DNA from: Bacillota bacterium
GTDB taxonomy: Bacteria > Bacillota > Clostridia > Acetivibrionales > DSM-2933
Direction: 5' to 3'
NCBI GenBank assembly: GCA_030705945.1
Contig: JAUZPS010000066.1
Location: 1-13,192, forward strand
DNA: 13,192 nucleotides
The notes beneath the pieces are model-generated. The model had not been told where the DNA came from. It saw only the letters and a program-made list of their open reading frames with translations, and made no database searches. This document shows positions 1 to 6,352 of the stretch, in pieces; position 1 is the first letter of the stretch; each line of letters starts with the position of its first letter. The position numbers and the translations under genes are program-made.

Positions 1-1
1 A

Positions 2-232
2 CCAACAGCAACAGCAGCAGTAACAGCAACGCCAACAACCCCAGCAGCGACAGATACAGAAACACCAACAGCAACAGCAACGCCAACAGCAACCCCAACA
101 ACCCCAGCAGCAACAGATACAGAAACACCAACAGCAACAGATACAGCAACGCCAACAGCAACGCCAACAACCCCAGCGGCAACAGATACAGCGACACCAA
201 CAGCGACACCAACAGAAACCCCAACAGCAACA
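2..232 (+). repeat. Imperfect tandem repeat coding for the Thr/Pro/Ala linker
   Basis: The purine-poor strand is built from codons ACA, CCA, GCA and GCG. A recognisable phrase, ACCCCAGCAGC followed by ACAGATACAG, begins near 38, 101 and 170, so the larger unit is about 63-69 bases (21-23 residues), with smaller 6-12 base units (ACA GCA, ACG CCA ACA) inside it. All steps preserve the reading frame. The array continues leftwards out of the window. Confidence 0.85.
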
Positions 233-535
233 CCAGTGACAATAACAGCGGGAGCGGATGGAATAACAACCGCCACAGGAACAACAACCATTACACTGGA
301 TCAATCAATAACAGGATTGGCAGCAGATGATATAGTGGTTAAGAAGGATGGATCAACGTTAGTCAAAGATACAGAATATACACTAGATGCAGATTTGTCA
401 GGAACAACATTCGGTATAACATTCTTAGGGTACGCAGGGCTTAATAGCTCAAGCGTGGTCACTGTTGAAATCACAAAGACAGGATATGTCATAAACGCAG
501 GAGTGGCAATAGCGGTAACAAACACAATTTCATAA
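2..535 (+). CDS. C-terminal part of a secreted/surface protein: Thr/Pro repeat linker plus terminal beta-sandwich-like domain
   Basis: Partial: the reading frame is open to the left edge of the window, so start, signal peptide and main domains lie upstream. Roughly the first 76 visible codons encode only Thr, Pro, Ala, Asp, Glu and Val, in units such as TPTTPAATDTETPTA, typical of flexible and often glycosylated linkers in extracellular clostridial proteins. The last ~100 residues form a globular module rich in Thr, Val and Ile, with the phrase ITGLAADDIVV followed by alternating hydrophobic strands. This resembles small Ig-like or X-type modules that end surface proteins and glycoside hydrolases; the exact family is not certain. 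No dockerin repeat, SLH domain or LPXTG sorting signal is present before the TAA, so anchoring, if any, is upstream. An ATG or similar codon inside the terminal domain could be mistaken for a start, but the continuous in-frame linker argues against that. Confidence 0.8.
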   Translation, partial: PTATAAVTATPTTPAATDTETPTATATPTATPTTPAATDTETPTATDTATPTATPTTPAATDTATPTATPTETPTATPVTITAGADGITTATGTTTITLDQSITGLAADDIVVKKDGSTLVKDTEYTLDADLSGTTFGITFLGYAGLNSSSVVTVEITKTGYVINAGVAIAVTNTIS

Positions 536-581
536 CAAGTAGAAGCATTAAAGTTTTATCATTATCAATTGTCTAATTAGT

Positions 582-683
582 TAGGGCGTTTCAAAAAATT
601 CCTTGTTCAAGTCTATATGACTAAAACCCATTATATCAAGTTTTTGAAACGACCAGTTGCTAAGTTTTTTTGATACTACCTTA
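582..683 (+). repeat. Dispersed ~100-bp repeat, copy 1
   Basis: First of four near-identical copies in the window. It begins TAGGGCGTTTCAAAAAA and ends TTTTTTTGATACTACCTTA. The two ends are imperfect inverted repeats of each other (TAGGGCGTTTCAAAAAA against TAAGGTAGTATCAAAAAAA), and an inner GTTTCAAAAA / TTTTTGAAAC pair lies at 588-597 and 641-650. It is too short to encode anything, which suggests a MITE-like non-autonomous element or insertion-sequence remnant. It lies between the surface-protein stop codon and that gene's likely terminator. Confidence 0.8.
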
Positions 684-713
684 ATGAAAGTACTATTAAG
701 ACAGCTGATATGC

Positions 714-761
714 AAAACCTCGTGGGCTGAATTATAAAGAGTTTAGTCCACGAGGTTTTTT
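714..761 (+). terminator. Rho-independent terminator of the surface-protein gene
   Basis: The arms at 714-728 and 745-759 pair over 15 positions (AAAACCTCGTGGGCT with AGTCCACGAGGTTTT, one G-T wobble) around a 16-base loop, and the right arm runs into a six-T tract. The upstream arm starts with AAAA, so it could also serve weakly for the convergent wall-growth operon, whose last stop codon is about 100 bases away. Confidence 0.8.
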
Positions 762-858
762 AAAATTAATGATCATAATCTCAGTTATGTTAAGTGGTTT
801 ATTGGAATTTACGTAATTATATATGATTATATTAAGAACTTTCTAACCAATCAACTCA

Positions 859-2271
859 TTACCTCCTACTCCCCCTCAAATAAGCCTCCATAAGCCTCCC
901 GGCAATCGGCGCAGAAACCGATCCCCCAGATGAGCCGCTGTATTCTACAATAACGGCTACAGCAACCTGAGGATTTTCAGCAGGCGCGAAGCCGACAAAC
1001 CATGCATGTTCCTTTCCAACTACCTCATTTTCTGCAGTGCCTGTTTTACCGGCTACATTTATCCCGTTTATAGCGGCGCTTTTTCCTGTTCCGTTTGATA
1101 CAACCTTGAGCATCATATTTTTTACTTTTGTCGCTATATCAGCAGGCATTACATTCCGAAGTTCTTCCGGACCCCATTTCTTTATCTCTTTACCTCCGGC
1201 GTTTACAATACGGGAAACCATAATTGGTTTCATCATAATTCCGTTATTTGCGATACTTGACGCGATCATTGCCATATGCAGAGGTGTAACCATCATTTTT
1301 CCCTGTCCTATAGCAACTGCTGCCATATCTGTTTTTCCCATGCTTCCATATGGGAAAACGCTTTTTGAAACAGGCAGGTCAAACGGAATAACCTGACCCA
1401 TGCCTATTTTTGATGCAATGTTTTTAATATTATTTTCTCCAAGCTTTACGCCAATCTGGGAGAAGGCAACATTGCTTGACACTGTAAGCGCTTTTTCCAG
1501 GTTGACGCGACCATACGCCTTTTTCTTACTATTGCTAAATACTTTACCGTCTATTGTTACTACGCCTTTATCATCAAACGTCAAACCATCCATGCCGTTT
1601 TCCAATGCAGAAGCCGTAACAGCAATTTTAAACGTGGATCCAGGCGCGTATAGGCCCTGGGTAGCTCTTGGAAGGAATGGACTGTCCTCTGAATCGACAA
1701 GCTCCTTCCATTTGTTTACAAGAGCCTGGTTGTTTGGATCAAAGCCAGGCTTACTGACCATTGCTAAAATACCGCCTGTTTTGGGATTCATGACTACGAT
1801 GGCGCCATTCTTTGAACCCATCAGATCGCTGGCAAGCTTTTGCAGGTTATTGTCAATTGTCAAATAAATATTGTTACCGACTTTCTTACTATTCAGCAGA
1901 TTACCGTTTAAACCAATAACCGAACTAAGTTCGTTTATATTTAATAAGTATTTGTTAAACTTTTCTTCGATCAGCGATCTGCCATAAATCTCTGAATTAT
2001 AACCGATAATATGGCTATATAGAGAGCCGTAAGGGTAGTTCCTTTCCCATTTGCCCTTCACTTTTGAACTTTTTGCAAGGATGACCCCGTTTCTATCATA
2101 AATTTCGCCTCTCTTTGTATCGTCCTCCTTAAGCCATTGCCTTCTGTTATAAGAACTTGTTTCTGTTTTCTTGCTTGTAAAAAGCTGAATATACGTAAGA
2201 TATGCCATAAGACTGAAGAAAATAACGCTCATAACAATCAAGAGGTGGATTATTTTATTATTCCGCTGCAT
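859..2271 (-). CDS. pbpA: Class B penicillin-binding protein (PbpA/FtsI-type D,D-transpeptidase)
   Basis: Cross-links peptidoglycan stem peptides outside the membrane and works with a SEDS glycosyltransferase, here encoded just upstream. Counting from the upstream TTG (472 residues), a single membrane anchor spans about 9-30, followed by the class B motif KRGEIYDRNG (55-64). The transpeptidase domain carries all three active-site motifs: STFK (Ser214, Lys217), SSN (267-269) and KTGTAE (411-416). The length is short for a PBP2 and close to the compact PbpA proteins; no PASTA domain is present. The ATG at 2271 is preferred because GGAGG lies nine bases before it. An in-frame TTG at 2277 would sit only three bases behind that site. 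The start overlaps the end of the SEDS gene by 14 bases, indicating translational coupling. It is the last gene of the operon. Confidence 0.92.
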   Translation of the reverse strand: MQRNNKIIHLLIVMSVIFFSLMAYLTYIQLFTSKKTETSSYNRRQWLKEDDTKRGEIYDRNGVILAKSSKVKGKWERNYPYGSLYSHIIGYNSEIYGRSLIEEKFNKYLLNINELSSVIGLNGNLLNSKKVGNNIYLTIDNNLQKLASDLMGSKNGAIVVMNPKTGGILAMVSKPGFDPNNQALVNKWKELVDSEDSPFLPRATQGLYAPGSTFKIAVTASALENGMDGLTFDDKGVVTIDGKVFSNSKKKAYGRVNLEKALTVSSNVAFSQIGVKLGENNIKNIASKIGMGQVIPFDLPVSKSVFPYGSMGKTDMAAVAIGQGKMMVTPLHMAMIASSIANNGIMMKPIMVSRIVNAGGKEIKKWGPEELRNVMPADIATKVKNMMLKVVSNGTGKSAAINGINVAGKTGTAENEVVGKEHAWFVGFAPAENPQVAVAVIVEYSGSSGGSVSAPIAGRLMEAYLRGSRR

Positions 2272-3544
2272 TCTCAATAACCTCCTCTCCCAAGTATGAT
2301 TCTTTAGAAAGCGCCTGAAGTATTCCTAAAGCAATAAATCCCGATGTCAGTGAACTTCCTCCGTAGCTGATAAATGGAAGAGTGATTCCTGTTAATGGAA
2401 TAAGTTTTATTACTCCGCCGATTATAATAAATGTCTGAAAACCAAACATCAGAGTAATCCCTAATGCTACAAGTTTTTTGAACAAATCTTTGGTATACAG
2501 GGTAATCTTAAAACCCCTGTAGACCAGTATAAAATATAACAGTATAACGGCAATACCGCCGAATATACCTGTTTCCTCACAAATAGCGGAAAAGATGAAG
2601 TCGGTTTTTACTTCAGGTATCAAATTGGGCTTACCCATTCCGATACCTGAGCCAAAGAAACCGCCTGCGCCTATTGCAAACAATGACTGAGTGATCTGAT
2701 AACCTTTGCCAGCAGCATCAGCCCAGGGATTTAGCCACATAGCCACTCTTATTTTAATGTGATAAACAAAAAAGCAGCCCACTAAGGCTCCAGAAACAGC
2801 AGCAGCTCCGTTAAGCAAAAGCAGCTTAATATCATCTTCAAAAGCGTATAAGATCATAAAAAAGATTAAGAATAACAACAAAGCTGTTCCCCATTCTTTC
2901 TGTAACACTAAGAAACCGATGTAAGAATAAACAATCAAGAAAAATGCTATTTTATTTTTGAACTCTTTATTATTAAGTTTCCATTTCAGATTTAATGTTT
3001 TAGTTTTAAATATAAATTGTTCGGAATTCTTAAAAAAACAAGCTATGGTCATGACAAAAAGTATCTTAATAAGCTCTGAGGGCTGAAAGCTATAGCCCGC
3101 GATTCTTATCCAGTTGGTAGAACCGTTTATATTGCTGCCTATTATCAAAGTTGCAATAAAAAGTAGGATTGATGCTGCAAAATAATAGAGCATGAGCTTT
3201 TCAAGGAACTTAATCTTTGTATAAAAATAAAAGCTCAGAAAAAATAAGACTATTCCAGCAACAAGCCACATGATTTGTTTAAAGCCTAATTCCTGATCCA
3301 AACGATAAATCATTAAAACCCCCAGACTGGCGAGCATTGCGACAACCAGGAATAAGTATTCGTCACCCATATTCTTTTTAATAATAAGAAAATAAGAAAC
3401 GCAAATAAGAGCGGTGACTGCCAGTCCTTCAACAAGCACCAACTTATCATAGGGTTTTTTATAAAAGTACAGAAGGCCAAATGCAATAATATTGGCAATT
3501 ATAAGCATATTTATAGGGCGTCTCAAACTTAAAAATTTAAACAT
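2258..3544 (-). CDS. rodA: SEDS-family peptidoglycan glycosyltransferase (RodA/FtsW/SpoVE)
   Basis: Polymerises lipid II into glycan strands in the membrane, normally paired with a class B PBP such as the one overlapping it downstream. The 428 residues contain about ten to twelve hydrophobic segments and the family landmarks in order: NWIRIAGYSFQPSE (144-157), VAMWLNPW (267-274), GYQITQSLFAIGAGGFFG (281-298), KTDFIFSAICEETG (313-326, with the conserved acidic residues of the periplasmic loop) and PLTGITLPFISYGGSS (383-398). A charged cytoplasmic stretch of about 25 residues (172-197) separates two transmembrane groups. The ATG at 3544 has GAGG six bases upstream, inside the 11-base gap from the FHA gene. 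RodA and FtsW cannot be told apart safely from sequence alone. The pairing with FHA and PbpA-type genes favours the elongation or accessory growth role over septation. Confidence 0.92.
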   Translation of the reverse strand: MFKFLSLRRPINMLIIANIIAFGLLYFYKKPYDKLVLVEGLAVTALICVSYFLIIKKNMGDEYLFLVVAMLASLGVLMIYRLDQELGFKQIMWLVAGIVLFFLSFYFYTKIKFLEKLMLYYFAASILLFIATLIIGSNINGSTNWIRIAGYSFQPSELIKILFVMTIACFFKNSEQFIFKTKTLNLKWKLNNKEFKNKIAFFLIVYSYIGFLVLQKEWGTALLLFLIFFMILYAFEDDIKLLLLNGAAAVSGALVGCFFVYHIKIRVAMWLNPWADAAGKGYQITQSLFAIGAGGFFGSGIGMGKPNLIPEVKTDFIFSAICEETGIFGGIAVILLYFILVYRGFKITLYTKDLFKKLVALGITLMFGFQTFIIIGGVIKLIPLTGITLPFISYGGSSLTSGFIALGILQALSKESYLGEEVIENAAE

Positions 3545-3555
3545 AGTATACCTCG

Positions 3556-3999
3556 TTATCCTCCAGCCACAAATAGAAAATCTATCTGGCCGATTCTGAT
3601 TTTATCTCCGTCTTTTAATGGCTGAGGGGTTTTTTTAACTTCTTTTCCATTAATAAATGTTCCGTTTGTGCTGCCGGAATCATGAATAAAATACTTCCCA
3701 TCCTTAAATAAAAAGCTTGCGTGCTTTGAAGACATATAAGGGTCCTTTATTACTATGCTGTTTTTACCTGACCGCCCTATGTCAACACCCTTTCCTAATG
3801 AATATGTCTCCTCGACCTTAAAGTCAAGGCTCTCCCTGATATTTATCAGCTTTAGGTAAGATGTGTTTTTTTTGATTACAAATTTCTGCTTGCTGGCAGA
3901 GCTGATATCAAGATATATCAATCGAATTACACCAAAAATAAACAGATATATGATAGTTATAAATATATACTTAAGCAAAGAAGAAAGTATATCGAACAA
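3556..3999 (-). CDS. Membrane-anchored FHA-domain protein of the wall-growth operon
   Basis: First gene of the minus-strand operon. It has 147 residues: an N-terminal transmembrane helix (about 8-30), a linker, then a forkhead-associated domain from about 67 to 145. FHA landmarks are present: GR at 75-76, SSKHA (90-94) and the SGSTNGTFING loop (108-118, with the conserved Asn112), followed by LKDGDKIRIG. FHA domains bind phosphothreonine. In related loci of Gram-positive bacteria they link Ser/Thr kinase signalling to cell-wall synthesis, which fits the downstream SEDS and PBP genes; no kinase of that type is in the window. The start is TTG at 3999, supported by AGGGAGGG eight bases upstream; no ATG is available nearby. 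The topology would leave the FHA domain in the cytoplasm. Confidence 0.9.
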   Translation of the reverse strand: MFDILSSLLKYIFITIIYLFIFGVIRLIYLDISSASKQKFVIKKNTSYLKLINIRESLDFKVEETYSLGKGVDIGRSGKNSIVIKDPYMSSKHASFLFKDGKYFIHDSGSTNGTFINGKEVKKTPQPLKDGDKIRIGQIDFLFVAGG

Positions 4000-4196
4000 A
4001 CCTAAATCCCTCCCTAGCGTAAACGGTTTTCTTCTTTATATTATATAATAAAATATTATATGTACTATATTTATTCTAAAAAAAACAGTAAAAACATACT
4101 AGATTATTCTAATAATAATAACCTAACTTCCCTATTTATATACAATTTACTATTTTATAAAGCCGCGCGGAACAGCAGAAAAATGGCTTTTTCAAG

Positions 4197-4217
4197 TTGA
4201 TTTACAATCAAATTGTA
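4197..4217. promoter_or_regulatory. Two overlapping palindromes, possible operator
   Basis: TTGATT-TAC-AATCAA (4197-4211) and TACAAT-CAA-ATTGTA (4203-4217) are both perfect inverted repeats with three-base centres, and they share nine bases. They lie in the 390-base divergent region between the wall-growth operon and the methyltransferase gene. Overlapping short dyads of this type are common repressor sites, but no regulator is encoded nearby. The rest of 4000-4389 is AT-rich with no gene. Confidence 0.3.
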
Positions 4218-4270
4218 TGAATAGGAAGGAAATCATAAATGTTAACGTAAAAATTTAATTGATTTGCATT

Positions 4271-4299
4271 TTGCAAGTACGTGTGGAAAAAATTATAAA
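4271..4299 (+). promoter_or_regulatory. Sigma-A-like promoter candidate for the methyltransferase gene
   Basis: TTGCAA (4271-4276) and TATAAA (4294-4299) are separated by exactly 17 bases; they match the consensus hexamers at four and five of six positions. Transcription would begin near 4306, leaving an ~85-base leader. The AT-rich setting makes chance matches likely. Confidence 0.4.
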
Positions 4300-4389
4300 A
4301 GAAAGATGTACAAAATAATAAAAATATGATTAAATATAGTGGTAATAAAATAATATAGGAAAGCTTATATCAGATTAAGGTGAAGAAAT

Positions 4390-5310
4390 ATGATTACTAC
4401 AGCTAGTAAGAGTTGTCCGATATGTAACGCCGAGAATATTAAAATGATTTCAGAACCTGTTATTGACCCTAAATATTCCAAATATATGCGAAATAAATAT
4501 AGATCATGCTACTGTTTAGAATGTGAATATTACTTTGTGTCTCCATGCATAGATTTGAGCTCTGATGAATGGAGTCAAATGTACTCTGATGGGTATTTTA
4601 ATACAACTATGACAAAATGGTGGGCAAAGAAAAGGCAGAAAGAAAGAAACAGAGTTTTGGGAATTTTTAAAAAATATATTGGAAACGAAAAAATTATTAA
4701 GTTTCTTGAGATCGGATGCGGAGAAGGATATGTTCTCATCGATGCCCAAAAGTTGAATTGGGATATAACCGCCATTGATGTTTATGATAACAGAATAAAT
4801 GAAGCTAAGAGTTTAAACATCAGGTTTGAGTATGGCGATTTGATTACAAAAAACTTTGGCGAAGAAGAATTCGATCTCGTATACATGGATTCCGTGCTAG
4901 AACATGTCACCGATCCTGTTAAATATACAGAAAAAATATATAAAATAATGAAGTATGATGGACTTGCTTACTTTGCTGTACCAAACGAGAATGCATTAAT
5001 TTTTAAGTTCAGGGATCTTGTCTTTAAACTGTTGGGAAACAAAAATAAAACAACAAGTTTTCAACCCTTTCAACATCCATATCACATCAACGGATATACG
5101 AAAAAATCACTTCTTAAACTATTAGAGGATAAAGGCTTCAGAATAATTAATTATAGAAATTACGCAGGGTGGTATGAATTTCTGAAATATAGATTTATGT
5201 CTAAAGGATTTTTAAAGAACTTAATGCTGCTGCCTATTCATTTGTTGGCAGTGATTTTAAGGATGGAATATTATCAGGATGTCATTTGTGTTAAAGAGAA
5301 ACGCAGATAG
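4390..5310 (+). CDS. SAM-dependent methyltransferase with N-terminal zinc-ribbon-like segment
   Basis: The 306-residue protein has a class I methyltransferase core. Motif I is LEIGCGEG (106-113), the acidic residue ending strand beta-2 is Asp130 (TAID), and FDLVYMDSVLEHVTDP (161-176) is the usual post-I/motif II region of the Methyltransf_23/11 group. The first 50 residues contain CPIC (9-12), Cys40 and CLEC (42-45), two CxxC knuckles likely to bind zinc. This arrangement occurs in methyltransferases that act on sugars and other metabolites in surface-polysaccharide and secondary-metabolite loci. The C-terminal ~100 residues are basic and hydrophobic (segment about 276-292), possibly membrane-associated or an acceptor-binding region. 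The start is supported by AAGGTGA six bases upstream. It is monocistronic or weakly linked to the next gene (166-base gap). The substrate is unknown. It could belong to the acyl-transfer locus downstream, but nothing proves this. Confidence 0.85.
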   Translation: MITTASKSCPICNAENIKMISEPVIDPKYSKYMRNKYRSCYCLECEYYFVSPCIDLSSDEWSQMYSDGYFNTTMTKWWAKKRQKERNRVLGIFKKYIGNEKIIKFLEIGCGEGYVLIDAQKLNWDITAIDVYDNRINEAKSLNIRFEYGDLITKNFGEEEFDLVYMDSVLEHVTDPVKYTEKIYKIMKYDGLAYFAVPNENALIFKFRDLVFKLLGNKNKTTSFQPFQHPYHINGYTKKSLLKLLEDKGFRIINYRNYAGWYEFLKYRFMSKGFLKNLMLLPIHLLAVILRMEYYQDVICVKEKRR

Positions 5311-5347
5311 ATATAATGCTATTGTAATGTAAATATGTAAATTTCCG

Positions 5348-5376
5348 TTGATTGATCTACAGCCTCATAATAATAT
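5348..5376 (+). promoter_or_regulatory. Sigma-A-like promoter candidate for the small unknown gene
   Basis: TTGATT (5348-5353), a 17-base spacer and TAATAT (5371-5376) form a reasonable vegetative promoter. The expected start near 5383 gives a leader of about 95 bases before the ATG at 5477. Confidence 0.45.
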
Positions 5377-5476
5377 CTGTATAGTGATTTCGCAAAAATT
5401 ATGTTAATTTATTATGAAACATTTATATTTCCTATGAATATATTATTTCTATAGTATATTTTAAGGAAGGATAGCT

Positions 5477-5827
5477 ATGACTTATCAAGAAGCTTTAGCG
5501 GAGAGTTCTCGCTATAGAAAATATGCATTAATGCGCGCAAATGAAGAAGAAACTGAACAAAATAAAGATAGGGGAAACGATAATAGTACCTCTTCCAGAC
5601 ATAAGAAACATAAATTTAATGGAACTATCTCGCGTATATATATACCTGCAGGCGCAACATTTAATTACCTTAACTTAATTGAAGCAACATCACCAAGCGG
5701 AATTAGTTTAATAGTTAGAATTCCGTTTCTTGGTGGCGAAAGGGACAGCGCGCCCGGTAATGTTGGGCTTTCAGAGGTATTAGATATCTTTCGAGCAGCT
5801 GGGGTTAATGTTGAAATAGAAAACTAA
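5477..5827 (+). CDS. Small protein of unknown function (116 aa)
   Basis: I do not recognise this protein. It has two parts: a charged, probably flexible N-terminal half (residues 1-47) rich in Glu, Asn, Lys, Arg and Ser, and a more regular half (48-116) with strand-like stretches GTISRIYIPAGATF and GISLIVRIPFLGG followed by the helix-like LSEVLDIFRAAGVNVEIEN. There is no signal peptide, membrane segment or cysteine, so it should be soluble and cytoplasmic. The ATG is well supported by AAGGAAGG six bases upstream, and codon use looks like that of its neighbours, so I consider it a real gene. It has its own promoter candidate and is closed by a hairpin, which makes it a stand-alone transcription unit between the methyltransferase gene and the ACP operon. 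A precursor-peptide role is conceivable from the Glu-rich front half, but the tail lacks the usual core residues (no Cys, few Thr/Ser) and I do not favour it. Confidence 0.7.
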   Translation: MTYQEALAESSRYRKYALMRANEEETEQNKDRGNDNSTSSRHKKHKFNGTISRIYIPAGATFNYLNLIEATSPSGISLIVRIPFLGGERDSAPGNVGLSEVLDIFRAAGVNVEIEN

Positions 5828-5830
5828 TAT

Positions 5831-5865
5831 GAATCTGACAGGTCTTTTTAAGAACTGTCAGATTC
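5831..5865 (+). terminator. Hairpin after the small unknown gene, probable terminator
   Basis: Perfect 11-base arms GAATCTGACAG (5831-5841) and CTGTCAGATTC (5855-5865) lie around a 13-base loop, three bases after the stop codon. The following TATTACACT is not a proper T tract, so termination may be weak or the hairpin may protect the 3' end. Confidence 0.5.
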
Positions 5866-5910
5866 TATTACACTATGGATTCTAAGAATATACACATAGA
5901 ATATTTCACA

Positions 5911-6012
5911 TAAGGTAGTATCAAAAAAACTTAGCAACTGGTTGTTTCAAAAACTTGATATAATGGGTTTCCGTCGTATAAACTTGAACAAGGAATTTTT
6001 TGAAACGCCCTA
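5911..6012 (-). repeat. Dispersed ~100-bp repeat, copy 2 (inverted)
   Basis: The reverse complement matches copy 1 with only a handful of substitutions over the full length, from TAAGGTAGTATCAAAAAAAC to the terminal GAAACGCCCTA. It is the only copy in this orientation. It lies immediately upstream of the ACP operon, so its internal TGATATAAT points at that operon. A TA dinucleotide bounds both ends. Confidence 0.8.
5956..5964 (+). promoter_or_regulatory. Extended -10 promoter element carried by repeat copy 2
   Basis: TG at 5956-5957, one base, then a perfect TATAAT (5959-5964) form an extended -10 box. No good TTGACA-like hexamer lies 16-18 bases upstream, which extended -10 promoters can tolerate. 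Transcription would run towards the ACP gene, with a leader of about 150 bases. Confidence 0.4.
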
Positions 6013-6122
6013 ATTTCTCACATAAGTATATTATATTATGTAAATAAACGTCTACTAACAATATACATTTAGGTTATATTTAACTAAGTGTAATTTTATG
6101 TCTATGAAAAGGAGTGGCCAAA

Positions 6123-6341
6123 ATGACCGTTAAAGAAAAATTAAATATGTTGGAAGACTTATTGGATATTGAAAGAGATTCTTTAAATGAAGATTTAGGG
6201 TTAGATGAAGTAGAGAACTGGGATTCGATGGCTGTCATTGCTTTGATTGCAATGTTTGATGAAAGTTTTGAAAAAGTACTTACGCCTGCAGAAGTTAAAA
6301 AATTTAAAACTATAAAAGATATTGTTGATCAGATGGAATGA
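6123..6341 (+). CDS. Acyl carrier protein
   Basis: A 72-residue stand-alone ACP. It carries the acyl chain on a 4'-phosphopantetheine arm attached to the Ser of the NWDSMAVIALIAMF motif (Ser35), followed by the usual helix II/III pattern and TIKDIVDQM. The WDS form, in place of the DSL of housekeeping AcpP, is typical of dedicated carriers in natural-product and polysaccharide-modification clusters. A GTG at 6114 would extend the frame by three codons, but that GTG lies inside the AAAAGGAG ribosome binding site. The ATG at 6123, eight bases after AGGAG, is therefore the start. It is the first gene of a three-gene operon; the next gene begins 11 bases after its stop. Confidence 0.93.
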   Translation: MTVKEKLNMLEDLLDIERDSLNEDLGLDEVENWDSMAVIALIAMFDESFEKVLTPAEVKKFKTIKDIVDQME

Positions 6342-6352
6342 GGTGAAGAAAA

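Noticed and set aside
2..535. First gene as a cellulosomal dockerin or scaffoldin end
   Set aside because: No calcium-binding dockerin duplication and no cohesin or SLH signature are present in the visible C-terminus; only the Thr/Pro linker recalls such proteins.
1037..1867. Two plus-strand open frames (1037-1396 and 1400-1867) opposite the PBP gene
   Set aside because: They lie wholly antisense to a gene with complete transpeptidase motifs, have no ribosome sites, and encode Phe/Ile/Pro-rich sequence typical of shadow frames.
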